Positions 1 through 8,588 of a stretch of 64,000 bases of DNA are shown here, piece after piece. The stretch lies in NCBI RefSeq assembly GCF_024609785.1, contig NZ_JANHJQ010000013.1, positions 1 through 64,000 of the forward strand. Reading direction: 5' to 3'. The notes beneath the pieces are model-generated. The model saw nothing but the letters and a program-made list of their open reading frames with translations. It was not told the DNA's origin and ran no database searches. This DNA comes from Pseudalkalibacillus decolorationis. Its GTDB lineage: Bacteria > Bacillota > Bacilli > Bacillales > Fictibacillaceae. A program made the translations under genes and the position numbers. How positions within the stretch are numbered: the first letter of the stretch is position 1; each line of letters begins with the position of its first letter.

Positions 1-553
1 CCTCGTTTTTCGGAGGTCTCCAGGGAGGGGTCATTTCTCCGCTACTCGCCAACATCTACTTGGATGAATTTGATTGGGGGATGAAAGCGTCTGGATTCCC
101 AGTCGTTCGCTATGCGGATGATGCCATTATATTTTGTAAGACTAAAACGCAGGCAGAAAAAGCGCACCAAGTAGCGAAAACCATCTTAGAAGACCGACTC
201 CACCTAACGATGCATCCTGAAAAGACGAAAGTGGTTCACTTTAAGGAAGGATTCAGTTTCCTTGGGTTCAACGAATCAACAAGTACAAGGAAAAGGTTCG
301 CAAACTTACTAGAAGACAACAGGGAAAAAGCCTAGAGGAAGTCATAGTCAGACTTAATAAGTCAATTCGGGGTTTTGCGAACTACTTCAAGATAGGGGAC
401 GTCAAAACAGTCTTTGACCGATTAGATAAATGGATTCGCATGCGGTTACGTGCGTTTATACGAAGAAGAAGGTCAACACTATCCAACCAGCTTATTCCGA
501 ACAAAAGGTTGGAACAAGCCGGTCTGGTTTCCTTGGTTGAACTACTCACCTAG
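1..553 (+). pseudogene. ltrA-like: group II intron reverse transcriptase/maturase, frameshifted, 5' cut by window edge
   Basis: Frame 3 from base 3 encodes the RT motif QGGVISPLLANIYL followed by the catalytic YADD box (around base 110) and the GFSFLGF motif. After about base 275 the reading frame moves to frame 2. That frame then encodes a typical maturase/domain X tail (RGFANYFKIGD, then WIRMRLRAFIRRR) up to the TAG at 551-553. Read without the shift, frame 3 ends early at 335. A single indel near 270-285 therefore splits RT from maturase, and the protein is probably non-functional. A sequencing error at this site is the alternative. The RT might still be supplied in trans by another copy. 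Confidence 0.85.
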
Positions 554-638
554 TGTTCTTAATCCGGTAGTGAAATTCAAGCAATCCGGTGACGGATGAA
601 GAGAACTCACTCCCGGAAATGGGGAACTGACACAGTGA

Positions 639-705
639 AAGCCGGATGCGGGAAAACCGCACGTCCGGTTTGACGAGGGGTCCGAGGGTGAAAGCCCTCG
701 TCCTA
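639..705 (+). ncRNA. group II intron domains V and VI
   Basis: Bases 640-671 fold as a hairpin with an AGCCGG arm, a GCGG/CCGC inner stem around GAAAA, and a CCGGTT return arm, the expected shape of catalytic domain V. The next hairpin pairs CGAGGG at 674-679 with CCCTCG at 695-700 and fits domain VI, which carries the branch-point A. The position just downstream of the maturase frame supports the call. Confidence 0.7.
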
Positions 706-858
706 CTCTACTTTATGCTTGAATTTCATCCAGTTCTTTATGTTTTCTCACCATTTTTTAATGTAAGGAAAGTATAATGAATTTATAGTTTCAGTTGAAC
801 TAATTAATTTGTATAACTTTATAAATAAGGTCGAAGAAAAAAATTAGGTGGGGAAACG

Positions 859-1554
859 ATGGACAATCAGAAAATTTTAATCGTGGAAGATGAAGAGAAG
901 ATTGCCCGTGTCATAAAGTTGGAGCTGGAATTCGAGGGCTATGAGGTGGATACAGCTGAAACAGGATTAATTGGACTTGAAAAGTTCCGGAATGAAAAGT
1001 GGGATTTGGTCTTACTAGATGTAATGCTACCCGAATTGAATGGGCTAGAGGTGTTAAGACGAATTCGCACTAATGACCAAAATACACCGATCATTTTATT
1101 AACTGCGAGAGATTCGGTTCCGGATAAAGTAGCGGGGCTTGATCATGGTGCCAACGATTATATTACAAAACCTTTTCAAATTGAAGAATTGCTAGCCAGG
1201 GTAAGAGCTAGTTTACGTCTAAATAAAGGGTCTAACCAATCTGAGGAAGTCGGACAGGAATTACGGATTGGGAATCTAACAGTAAATGAAAAAACGAGAG
1301 ATGTTATACGAGGAAAAGAAAAGATCGAGTTAACACCTAGAGAATTCGATTTGCTCGTGTATCTGCTTCAGAACAAACAGCAAGTATTGAACAGGGATCA
1401 GTTATTATCGGCTGTTTGGGGATTTGATTACTATGGGGATACGAATGTGGTTGATGTTTATATCCGTTATTTGCGGAAAAAAATCGATAATAACGGAGAC
1501 TCGACTTTGATCCATACGATCAGAGGAGTCGGGTATGTTATGAAGGAGCAATAA
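859..1554 (+). CDS. ykoG: OmpR-family response regulator (YkoG-like)
   Basis: This 231-residue response regulator has an N-terminal receiver domain (about 5-118) and a C-terminal winged-helix DNA-binding domain (about 130-228). The acidic pocket (EDEE near residue 10), phospho-acceptor Asp54 in LVLLDVMLP and the KPF lysine near 104 are present, so it should be phosphorylatable. A GGTGGGG ribosome site precedes the ATG. It lies one base upstream of its histidine kinase and is followed by two PepSY proteins. The same neighbourhood is known as ykoG-ykoH-ykoJ/ykoI in Bacillus subtilis, and the symbol rests on that order and family rather than on an alignment. It likely controls the PepSY genes. 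Confidence 0.85.
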   Translation: MDNQKILIVEDEEKIARVIKLELEFEGYEVDTAETGLIGLEKFRNEKWDLVLLDVMLPELNGLEVLRRIRTNDQNTPIILLTARDSVPDKVAGLDHGANDYITKPFQIEELLARVRASLRLNKGSNQSEEVGQELRIGNLTVNEKTRDVIRGKEKIELTPREFDLLVYLLQNKQQVLNRDQLLSAVWGFDYYGDTNVVDVYIRYLRKKIDNNGDSTLIHTIRGVGYVMKEQ

Positions 1555-1555
1555 G

Positions 1556-2905
1556 ATGAACCTCCGTAATAAAATTCATCTGTTTTCAACGATCTTTCTG
1601 TTCATTATTTTACTGTTGATAAACGGATCAATCTATTACTTGTTCTACAAAGTGACGACAGAAGGCGAATTGGATCGGGTAACAAACCAAACGGAAACAA
1701 TTGCTGCTGCACTGAATAGAGCAGGAAATGAAATCCAACCAAATAAGTTGCTTCCTGCATTTATTCCTAATAACGGGATGATTCGGATTGTTTATGAAGA
1801 TTCGAAAGCAATTTTGACGCAAACCAAATTAAATGATCTTCGGAATAGTCCAGCCAACTATCAGTCTACCCAAACTGCTGAAGTCCGAGAATACAATGGG
1901 TCATCCTATGCAGTTGCAACCATTCCTATCATTTGGACGAATGGTGAGATCGTTTCACTGGAAGTCACAGAAAGTATGGCTGGTGTGCAGGCTAATTTAG
2001 AGGTTCTGCGAATGATTTTGCTGTTGGCAACTTTGCTTGCGATCATACCTGCATTTCTTTCTGCCAGAGTGTTAAGTAGGCTAATTTTAAGACCAATTGA
2101 AGCATTGATCAGCACGATGGAAGAAATCCAAAGAAAAAAAACATTCAAGCATATTGAATTGGATCACACATCGAACGATGAGCTATATAAAATGGGAACA
2201 ACTTTCAATAGCATGGTCGATATTTTGCAAACGAACTCGGAAAAACAACAAAGCTTCGTCTCAAATGCCTCTCACGAATTAAGGACACCACTTACGATTA
2301 TTGAGAGTTACGCGAGCTTACTGAAGAGGTGGGGTACGAAAAAGCCAGAGGTGTTTGACGAATCAGTTGAGGCGATTCATTCCGAATCGATCCGGATGAG
2401 GAATTTAACCGAACAGTTACTTCTCCTTGCTCGTAGTGAAAATGAATGGGATATTGATTGGAAAACGTTGGATCTCATTTCTCTCTGTAAAGAAGCTGGG
2501 AAAACATTTCAACAAGCCTATCAACGAGAAGTAAATGTTATTAATGAGCAATCCAACGTTTTGGTCACGGGCGATGAACAAAAACTTAAACAAGTACTAT
2601 TCATTCTTTTAGATAATGCCAAGAAATTTAGTGAACGTGAGATTGATATTATTGTTTCTTATGAACATGAGCAACCGTCACTCACGATAAAAGATTACGG
2701 GATCGGAATTCCTAAAGAGGATGTCGAGATGGTTTTCGAGCGTTTCTTCAGGGTTGATAAAGCAAGAAGTAGGAAGACGGGAGGAACGGGCCTCGGCCTT
2801 TCCATCGCAAAAGAAATCATTGCCGCGCATGAAGGGACAATTGCACTGGAAAGTGAAGAAGGATCAGGAACGAGTGTCACGATTCGATTGAAGGAAGGTA
2901 AGTAA
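1556..2905 (+). CDS. ykoH: sensor histidine kinase (YkoH-like)
   Basis: This 449-residue membrane kinase has a first transmembrane segment at about 9-31, an extracytoplasmic sensor region to about 150, a second transmembrane segment at about 151-172 and a HAMP linker. A HisKA domain follows, with the phospho-acceptor His in SNASHELRTPL (about residue 240), and then a HATPase domain with the N box (LLDNAKK), G1 (DYGIGIP) and G2 (GTGLGLS). All catalytic motifs are intact. It starts directly after the response regulator stop, so the two are co-translated. The stimulus is unknown; the downstream PepSY proteins suggest an envelope or metal/peptidase-related signal. Confidence 0.87.
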   Translation: MNLRNKIHLFSTIFLFIILLLINGSIYYLFYKVTTEGELDRVTNQTETIAAALNRAGNEIQPNKLLPAFIPNNGMIRIVYEDSKAILTQTKLNDLRNSPANYQSTQTAEVREYNGSSYAVATIPIIWTNGEIVSLEVTESMAGVQANLEVLRMILLLATLLAIIPAFLSARVLSRLILRPIEALISTMEEIQRKKTFKHIELDHTSNDELYKMGTTFNSMVDILQTNSEKQQSFVSNASHELRTPLTIIESYASLLKRWGTKKPEVFDESVEAIHSESIRMRNLTEQLLLLARSENEWDIDWKTLDLISLCKEAGKTFQQAYQREVNVINEQSNVLVTGDEQKLKQVLFILLDNAKKFSEREIDIIVSYEHEQPSLTIKDYGIGIPKEDVEMVFERFFRVDKARSRKTGGTGLGLSIAKEIIAAHEGTIALESEEGSGTSVTIRLKEGK

Positions 2906-2946
2906 TTTCACAAAAAAGCGAATTCGTAAGAAAGGAGGGCTTATTC

Positions 2947-3633
2947 ATGAAACGCAATAGTTTGATCATATTTGGAGTAGCTTTATTTGTAGTAGGCATT
3001 ATTATTGGGGCACAAGAAATTCTAGCAAGTAAAAATGATCAACCATTATCGAAAAAAGACCTGAAAGAATTTATTACGAGTAAATATTCTGGCCAAATCA
3101 AAGAAATCACAGCTAAAAATGAAGAGAAATATGAAGTTCTCCTTGATCGTGAGAGTGGATCATACAAAATCGTAGTGAATGCAGAGAAACGCAGCATTGA
3201 AAGTTTAAAAGCGATTAAGATTAATAAAAAATGGATAGATGAAGAAAAAGCGAAGGAAATTGCTCTAAAAGAAGTAAAAGGAGAGGTGGATAATGTAAAG
3301 CTTGCAAATAAGGAAAATCCACCTGCTTATAAAATAAGCGTCAAAACGGATTCTGGGGTAACAATTGTATCTATTCATGCAGAATCTGGAGAAATCGTTG
3401 ACAAATCAGAACAGCCACAGCCTAAGGAACCAAAGAAAACGTTGATATCAGAAGAAGAGGCTAAACAAAAAGCATTGGTTAAGGTCAACAAAGGGGAGGT
3501 CGATGATATTGAGATCATCACTATCAACGGAATACCGGTTTATGAGATTGAGCTTGAAATCAATGACGATTTAGAGGCTACTGTACTCGTCGATGGATTT
3601 ACAGGCGAGACGACGATAACCTATGAAGACTAA
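2947..3633 (+). CDS. PepSY-domain membrane-anchored protein
   Basis: This 228-residue protein has an uncleaved signal anchor (about 5-25, ending in a GAQEILA-type region) and three consecutive PepSY-like repeats at about 37-95, 96-150 and 160-225. Each repeat starts with an acidic-lysine helix of the form EEKAKEIALKEV and ends in a beta strand with SGEIV or TGETT. PepSY domains are found on inhibitors or modulators of extracellular peptidases. An AAGGAGGG ribosome site lies just upstream, and the gene follows the kinase by about 40 bp, so it is probably in the same operon. It resembles the YkoJ/YkoI group. Confidence 0.75.
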   Translation: MKRNSLIIFGVALFVVGIIIGAQEILASKNDQPLSKKDLKEFITSKYSGQIKEITAKNEEKYEVLLDRESGSYKIVVNAEKRSIESLKAIKINKKWIDEEKAKEIALKEVKGEVDNVKLANKENPPAYKISVKTDSGVTIVSIHAESGEIVDKSEQPQPKEPKKTLISEEEAKQKALVKVNKGEVDDIEIITINGIPVYEIELEINDDLEATVLVDGFTGETTITYED

Positions 3634-3758
3634 CGATTTTATTGCATTAGTTGCTTTTCAGTATGAAATTCTCATCGTATTCTAATGTTCTTTTCCTTTT
3701 GTTCTAATCTGTGGGGGATAAGATGTAAGTGTCAAACAAATACGAGGAGGAATCGAAC

Positions 3759-4295
3759 ATGAAAAAGAAAATCGTAACCCTTACATTAGTTGGGGCCATT
3801 GTATTAGGTGGAGTTGGAATGGGCGTTCAAGCAATGGATGGTAGTTCAAAAGGGAAAAAAATGATTTCAGTTTCTGAGGCAGAGAAAATCGCATTGAAGG
3901 AAGTCGATGGTAAAGTGGATGAAGTTGAGTTAGAACCGGACAAAGCCAAAGCCTATTATGAAGTCGATATCGATGCGAAGGATGAAGATAAGAATGTTCA
4001 TGTCGATGCCTATTCAGGTGAGGTGCTAGCGGTCCAAACAGACGATGAGGATGATGACGATCGTGATGAAGCAAATCCAATAAACAAAGACAACCTGATT
4101 TCTAAAGAAGAGGCCAAGAAGATTGCCTTGAAAGAAGCAGCGGGGAAAGTAACGGAAATTGAACTGGATGAGGATGATAATGAATACCGTTATGAAATTG
4201 AAATAAGAATGTCCGATGGCGGAGAAGCAGATGTAGATGTTTCCGCAGTTGATGGAAAGGTACTTGAAGTGGATATCGATCGTGATGATGATTAA
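3759..4295 (+). CDS. PepSY-domain secreted protein
   Basis: This 178-residue protein has an N-terminal signal peptide (KKK, hydrophobic core, then VQAMD) and two PepSY repeats at about 35-85 and 105-170. A very acidic linker, DDEDDDDRDE, joins them. The start is placed at ATG 3759 because GAGGAGG lies 8 bases upstream; the in-frame GTG at 3729 would put charged residues before the signal peptide. It is a paralogue of the preceding PepSY protein and may have its own promoter in the 95-bp gap. A strong terminator follows. The acidic composition could bind cations, but that is inference. Confidence 0.75.
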   Translation: MKKKIVTLTLVGAIVLGGVGMGVQAMDGSSKGKKMISVSEAEKIALKEVDGKVDEVELEPDKAKAYYEVDIDAKDEDKNVHVDAYSGEVLAVQTDDEDDDDRDEANPINKDNLISKEEAKKIALKEAAGKVTEIELDEDDNEYRYEIEIRMSDGGEADVDVSAVDGKVLEVDIDRDDD

Positions 4296-4307
4296 ATAAA
4301 GAGAGAA

Positions 4308-4349
4308 GAGGCGGACCCAAAGATGTCGGGTCCGCCTCTCTTTTTTTTT
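4308..4349 (+). terminator. rho-independent terminator after PepSY gene
   Basis: An 11-bp perfect stem (4308-4318 with 4328-4338, GAGGCGGACCC arm) is followed by a run of T residues. It ends the two-component/PepSY unit. Confidence 0.9.
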
Positions 4350-4350
4350 G

Positions 4351-4382
4351 CACGTTAAAAGTATAAAAATACTTTTCCATTG
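4351..4382. repeat. partial copy of the short dispersed repeat
   Basis: GCACGTTAAAAGTATAAAAATACTTTTCC matches only the first palindrome of the 93-bp repeat. It lies directly after a terminator, the same position as full copies 2 and 4. Confidence 0.55.
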
Positions 4383-4561
4383 ATTTTAATATAAAACTTT
4401 TGTACTAAAAAACTATCACTAGCATTCTATATAGCTAGTTCTCAACTACTGTTTTTCCTAATTTCACCCAAAAAGTACAATGTTTGTGATTTACTAGTAT
4501 TATCTACGTGGTGTATATATTATACATCATCGTTTAAAAACATTTACTAAGGAGGATACTT

Positions 4562-5983
4562 GTGATTAGCAAAAAAATCAGAAAAAAGCTTCTACCATTT
4601 GCTGTTATCGCTTCATTGGTCATTAGTGGTACAGTCGCTAGTACACCAAAAGTTGAAGCGAAGCCGGATAAGAAACACAATGCCGAAATCAAAAATATTA
4701 TCTTTATGGTCGGAGATGGGATGGGACCTTCTTACACCACGATGTACCGCTACATAAAAGACGATCAATCTACTAAAATGATGGAACCTACTGCATTCGA
4801 TCCCTATCTAGTAGGTACACAAGCTACTTATTCATGGGACCCTTATTTTGATGGTGGAGAAGATGATGTCAAAGAAAACATCCCGGATTCTGCAGCTACG
4901 GCGACCGCTATGGCAGCTGGTATTAAAACGTATAATGGCGCGATTTCTGTAGACCTGGAACAAGAAGATGTAAAAACAGTTCTTGAAGTAGCAAAAAAGC
5001 AAGATAAGTCGACTGGACTCGTTGCCACTTCACAAATCAATCATGCCACTCCAGCGGCTTTCGGGGCACATGATGAATCAAGAAGTAACTATAATGATAT
5101 TGCGGATGATTATTACGATGGATTAATTGAAGGTGAGCATAAAGTAGATGTCCTTCTTGGGGGCGGGACCGATTACTTTATTCGGGAAGATCGCAACCTA
5201 GCAAAAGAATTCCAAGAAGATGGGTATAGCTATGTAACGACTAAAGAGGAAATGCTCAATGCTGATAAGGATCAACTTCTAGGTCTGTTCGCACCAAAAG
5301 GAATGGATAAAGCGATCGACCGAGATGAAAAGACTCCTTCTTTAAGTGAAATGACGAATACAGCACTTGAAAAACTGAGTAAAGACAAAGATGGATTCTT
5401 CCTCATGGTGGAAGGAAGCCAAATCGATTGGGCTGGCCATGATAATGATGTTGTAGGAGCTATGAGTGAGATGGAAGACTTTGAAAAGGCGTTCCTGCAA
5501 GCGATCGAATTTGCGAAAAAGGACAAACACACGCTTGTCATTGCAACTGCCGACCATTCCACAGGCGGGATTTCTATCGGACGAGGATCTGATTATGTGT
5601 TCAACCCTGATGTGATCAAAGCCGCAGAACGGACTCCTGATTACATGGCTGCTGAAATTGCAGAAGGAGCAGATGTTGAGGAGGTCTTAAACGAATACTC
5701 CGGACTGGATTTGAAACAAGAGGAAGTGGCCGCTGTGAAAAAGGCTGCACACCCAGATGCTGATGGGAACATTAATATTACAGAAGTAGACAATGCGATT
5801 GAACACATTTACAATGTCCGCTCAGGAACAGGCTGGACAACCAGTGCCCATACAGGTGTCGATGTGAATGTCTACGCGTATGGTCCACAAAGTGACGAAT
5901 TCAGTGGTTTGAATGAAAACAGTGAAACTGGGCAGAAACTATTTGAAGTACTAAAAGCAGTACAACCTCATAAAAAGCACTAA
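4562..5983 (+). CDS. phoA/phoB-like: secreted alkaline phosphatase
   Basis: This 473-residue enzyme hydrolyses phosphomonoesters outside the membrane. It has an N-terminal signal peptide (MISKKIRKK, hydrophobic stretch, cleavage probably after VEA near residue 33). The metal-binding VGDGMG motif holds Asp52, and the nucleophile is Ser110 in PDSAATATA. Later metal motifs are GSQIDWAGHDND and ATADHSTGG, and the terminal TSAHTG histidine is present. Length and motif order are those of Bacillus alkaline phosphatases. The start is a GTG behind GGAGG. The gene is monocistronic, with a 260-bp upstream gap and a strong terminator downstream. Pho-regulon control is likely from family knowledge, but no clear PhoP box was resolved. 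Confidence 0.92.
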   Translation: MISKKIRKKLLPFAVIASLVISGTVASTPKVEAKPDKKHNAEIKNIIFMVGDGMGPSYTTMYRYIKDDQSTKMMEPTAFDPYLVGTQATYSWDPYFDGGEDDVKENIPDSAATATAMAAGIKTYNGAISVDLEQEDVKTVLEVAKKQDKSTGLVATSQINHATPAAFGAHDESRSNYNDIADDYYDGLIEGEHKVDVLLGGGTDYFIREDRNLAKEFQEDGYSYVTTKEEMLNADKDQLLGLFAPKGMDKAIDRDEKTPSLSEMTNTALEKLSKDKDGFFLMVEGSQIDWAGHDNDVVGAMSEMEDFEKAFLQAIEFAKKDKHTLVIATADHSTGGISIGRGSDYVFNPDVIKAAERTPDYMAAEIAEGADVEEVLNEYSGLDLKQEEVAAVKKAAHPDADGNINITEVDNAIEHIYNVRSGTGWTTSAHTGVDVNVYAYGPQSDEFSGLNENSETGQKLFEVLKAVQPHKKH

Positions 5984-5987
5984 GATT

Positions 5988-6035
5988 ACACAGTTGCCCC
6001 GTTGTCTAACCGGCAACGGGGCAACTGTGTCTTTA
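5988..6035 (+). terminator. rho-independent terminator after alkaline phosphatase
   Basis: A 17-bp perfect inverted repeat (5988-6004 with 6014-6030) folds into a very stable hairpin followed by CTTTAG. It separates the phosphatase from the lipoprotein gene, which starts only 39 bp after the hairpin. Confidence 0.8.
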
Positions 6036-6068
6036 GTAAATGATTGGACAACCAGGGGGAAGAATAAC

Positions 6069-6773
6069 ATGAAGCGTTTTTGGTTACTTTTTATAGCTAC
6101 AATGATCTTGTTGACTGGTTGTATGAATGATGAACAAAAGACGGACTCATCTAATGAACAACCCGAAGAAAAAGCAAAAGTAGAAGAGAAAGATGAGGCG
6201 GAACGAGTTAGGAAGAAACAAGATACATTCATCGAAAGCCCACAAGCCCCAGATGACCGGAAACTAACCGAGGTTGGAAAAACATATCGCGATCAAGATG
6301 GTGTTATAAAACTATTAGCGATCTATTCCGAAGATAAACAGATTTCAGTCGGACCGATGGAGGTCACAGTGAAAGAGGCGAAGCTATTGAATTACTCCCC
6401 CTCTCATGATTTGGTTGATTACTTTCATGGCTACACGCATCAAGAAACAAATTTCAATTATGTGAAGCTAAGAGTTGTCGTGGAAAACACTTCAGATGAA
6501 AGCCTGAATTTCGCACCCGTCTCCCATTTGATAACAAATACAGGAGAACAGAAAAGCTTTGAAGATGACTTTTATTTGGAGAAACTGAATGGGGCTTATG
6601 AGCCGGGCGAGAAAAGATTCGGACAACTCGGATTCATATTAGAAAACATAAAAGCAGAGAACCTATCTTTCATCGAAATAAAAACAAGTGATGTATTCAA
6701 AAACAAGGAATCCATTCACAAAGGTGAAAAATATACCATCAAGATGAAAAAAACCGCTATGAATTCACAATAG
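6069..6773 (+). CDS. lipoprotein with DUF4352-like domain
   Basis: This 234-residue protein has a type II signal peptide with lipobox LLTGC (Cys at about residue 18), so it should be a lipid-anchored surface protein. A Lys/Glu-rich linker (about 25-60) precedes a single beta-sandwich-like domain at about 90-225. Features of that domain such as VKLRVVVENTSDE and YEPGEKRFGQLGF resemble DUF4352 or immunoprotective extracellular domains. The start is taken at ATG 6069, after GGGGGAAG and just before the signal peptide. A longer reading from 5994 would overlap the preceding terminator. The function is unknown. Confidence 0.7.
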   Translation: MKRFWLLFIATMILLTGCMNDEQKTDSSNEQPEEKAKVEEKDEAERVRKKQDTFIESPQAPDDRKLTEVGKTYRDQDGVIKLLAIYSEDKQISVGPMEVTVKEAKLLNYSPSHDLVDYFHGYTHQETNFNYVKLRVVVENTSDESLNFAPVSHLITNTGEQKSFEDDFYLEKLNGAYEPGEKRFGQLGFILENIKAENLSFIEIKTSDVFKNKESIHKGEKYTIKMKKTAMNSQ

Positions 6774-6785
6774 TTGAATTAGTGA

Positions 6786-6836
6786 TATGAAAAAAAGCTA
6801 TCGTCAGACACTAGGTCTTTCGATAAGCTTTTTCCT
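6786..6836. terminator. bidirectional terminator between convergent genes
   Basis: The arms AAAAAGCTATCG and CGATAAGCTTTTT flank a short loop, with A and T runs on either side, between the convergent lipoprotein and metQ genes. One mismatch is present. Confidence 0.6.
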
Positions 6837-6860
6837 CACTCATGCATTAATTTTTATGTC

Positions 6861-7682
6861 TTACTTACTCTCCATCCATTTTGGTTTTCCGAAGCCTTTA
6901 AATTCTTCATCAATAATCTTTTCAAATTCATCTGATTTGACGACAGCTTTGAGGTCTTTTGCAAGTTGAGTATCCTTATTTTCTGTTGTGACAGCGACGA
7001 CATTGCGGTATTGATCATCCATATTTTCAAGTGCTAGTGCGCTGAGTAAATCCATTTTTGCAGCCAATGCGTAGTTACCAGGGACTGCAGCCAAATCTGC
7101 ACTTTCGACAGAACGTGGTAACTGACCGGCTTCAATCGGTTGGAATTTCAGGTTTTTCTTATTTTCAGTGATGTCTTTTTCAGAAATGGTAATCGGATTT
7201 GCATTTTCATCCACTGTAATAAAGCCTTCATCTTCAAGTATATTAAAAGCACGAGCAGCATTCGTCGGGTCATTCGGAATAGCGATTGTTGCTCCATCTT
7301 TTACATCGGACAAGGACTTATATGTGTTTGAATAAATCCCCATCGGCGCTGTCGGTACAGCAATCAAACCTGTTAATTTCATATCATTTTGTTTCGAAAA
7401 CGTTTCAAGGTAAATCGTATGTTGAAAAAGATTTGCTTGAATATCCCCTTTGCTCAACGCCTTATTCGGTTGCACATAGTCACTAAATGTAACAACCTCC
7501 ACCTTGTATCCTTTATCTTCAAGTCCCGGCTTAATGGCTTTATTAACCATATCGGTATAAGGGCCTGCTGTAGCACCTATTTTGATATCTTTTGTATCTG
7601 TCGTACTTGCTTCTTTGCCGCCACATGCAGCTAAAGCCGTAACAGCTACTAATACAATAAATCCTAACAACCATCTTTTCAT
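6861..7682 (-). CDS. metQ: methionine ABC transporter substrate-binding lipoprotein MetQ
   Basis: This 273-residue NlpA/MetQ-family binding protein captures L-/D-methionine for the MetNP importer. Its lipoprotein signal peptide is MKRWLLGFIVLVAVTALAAC, with the lipobox Cys near residue 20. Family features include IKIGATAGPYTDM, the VPNDPTN-like segment IAIPNDPTNAARA and a C-terminal FGKPKW. The start at 7682 is chosen because the signal peptide begins there and a GAGAGGGAG site precedes it; an in-frame extension to 7757 would run into the intergenic repeat. It is the last gene of metNPQ, and a 231-bp gap carrying a dispersed repeat separates it from metP. Confidence 0.9.
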   Translation of the reverse strand: MKRWLLGFIVLVAVTALAACGGKEASTTDTKDIKIGATAGPYTDMVNKAIKPGLEDKGYKVEVVTFSDYVQPNKALSKGDIQANLFQHTIYLETFSKQNDMKLTGLIAVPTAPMGIYSNTYKSLSDVKDGATIAIPNDPTNAARAFNILEDEGFITVDENANPITISEKDITENKKNLKFQPIEAGQLPRSVESADLAAVPGNYALAAKMDLLSALALENMDDQYRNVVAVTTENKDTQLAKDLKAVVKSDEFEKIIDEEFKGFGKPKWMESK

Positions 7683-7756
7683 GAATACTCTCCCTCTCTT
7701 TTTAACTGTATTTTTTACAAAAACGGCGATCACCTGCTGAGGCTTGGTGCAAGCCA

Positions 7757-7916
7757 AGTTGAAAGTATAAAAATTTGCTGCATAGATGTGATGTCTAGCT
7801 CCAGCGCCTAGGTACTCGAGGTCGCTTCGATTTCTGGTATCACGCTAGAAATCGCGTGCTTGACCAGAAATCTCCAGCGCTTGTCGTACCTGACCAAGGC
7901 GCTTCCGCTTTTCTTA
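7757..7916. repeat. dispersed repeat, long form, copy 1 (between metP and metQ)
   Basis: A roughly 155-bp element starts with GAAAGTATAAAAA and ends with CGCTTCCGCTTTTCTTA. It contains an internal hairpin (GATTTCTGG with CCAGAAATC, and ACGCTAGAAATCGCG). The right edge overlaps the metP stop codon. It shares its ends with the copy at 13961-14112, and its GAAAGTATAAAA edge with the short repeats at 10305, 21044, 48590 and 63912. Similar GCGCTT...GCTTTTCTTA repeats are known to be scattered in Bacillus genomes. Confidence 0.7.
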
Positions 7917-8588
7917 CCTTTTATCTACAACTTTGGTGATTAGATCACCAAAAATTTGAATCAATTGAACAATGACGATCAGAATTACGACTGTTGCAAT
8001 CATAATTGTGTTGTCATAGCGATAATAACCAAAGCGGATGGCTAAATCTCCAATTCCACCGCCACCGACAACACCGGCCATCGCCGAGAATCCGACAAGA
8101 CTGATGAGCGTCAATGTGATACCTGAGACAATCCCGGACCTAGCTTCAAGCAATAACACATCTTTAATGAGCATCCATGGGGTTGCGCCAGCTGCTATCG
8201 CTGCTTCAATCACACCTTTATCAATTTCTCGAAAAGCAGACTCGACGATACGGGCAAAAAACGGGATGGCCGCAACGGAAAGGGAAACACTCGCAGCAGC
8301 TGGTCCAATCGTTGTATGGACAAGAAATTCAGTTAACGGGATTAAAGCGACTAGTAAAATGATAAATGGGACCGACCTTACCATATTGACTACAAAACCC
8401 GCTGTATTTTTAACCCAACGATTTTCCAAAAACAAGCCTTTGTCAGTGACGTATAAAAGGATCCCGATAGGAAGGCCGATTACAATTGCTACCACCAGGG
8501 AGATCGCAATCATATACATCGTTTCAAAGAAGGCTTGATTGATATCCGGAATAAGTTCGATAAGATGATTGAAATCAAACCCCATCAC
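7914..8588 (-). CDS. metP: methionine ABC transporter permease MetP
   Basis: This 224-residue inner-membrane permease of the MetNPQ methionine importer has about five hydrophobic segments. It also carries the coupling-loop signature EAAIAAGATPWMLI...LLLEA that contacts the ATPase. The start is GTG 8588 or ATG 8585, both behind GGAGGTG, and it overlaps the end of metN by about 11-14 bases, which indicates translational coupling. The stop codon lies at the edge of a dispersed repeat, so the last residue or two may have been altered by that repeat. The length is normal for the family. Confidence 0.92.
   Translation of the reverse strand: MMGFDFNHLIELIPDINQAFFETMYMIAISLVVAIVIGLPIGILLYVTDKGLFLENRWVKNTAGFVVNMVRSVPFIILLVALIPLTEFLVHTTIGPAAASVSLSVAAIPFFARIVESAFREIDKGVIEAAIAAGATPWMLIKDVLLLEARSGIVSGITLTLISLVGFSAMAGVVGGGGIGDLAIRFGYYRYDNTIMIATVVILIVIVQLIQIFGDLITKVVDKR

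Larger units (their letters stand above)
1..711 (+). mobile_element. group II intron, 3' part
   Basis: The window opens inside a bacterial group II intron. It holds the end of the intron-encoded reverse transcriptase and maturase reading frame, a non-coding linker, and a 3' structured region matching domains V and VI. The 5' part lies outside the window. The exact 3' splice site is not certain; it is probably just after the domain VI hairpin near 705-711. The next gene starts about 150 bp further on, so no host gene is visibly interrupted on this side. Confidence 0.8.

Noticed and set aside
4102-4380. Histidine/leucine-rich frame opposite the second PepSY gene
   Set aside because: An antisense artefact of an Asp/Glu-rich coding sequence.
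8038-8538. 166-codon open frame opposite metP
   Set aside because: It is the antisense shadow of a conserved permease gene, without ribosome site or recognisable protein features.
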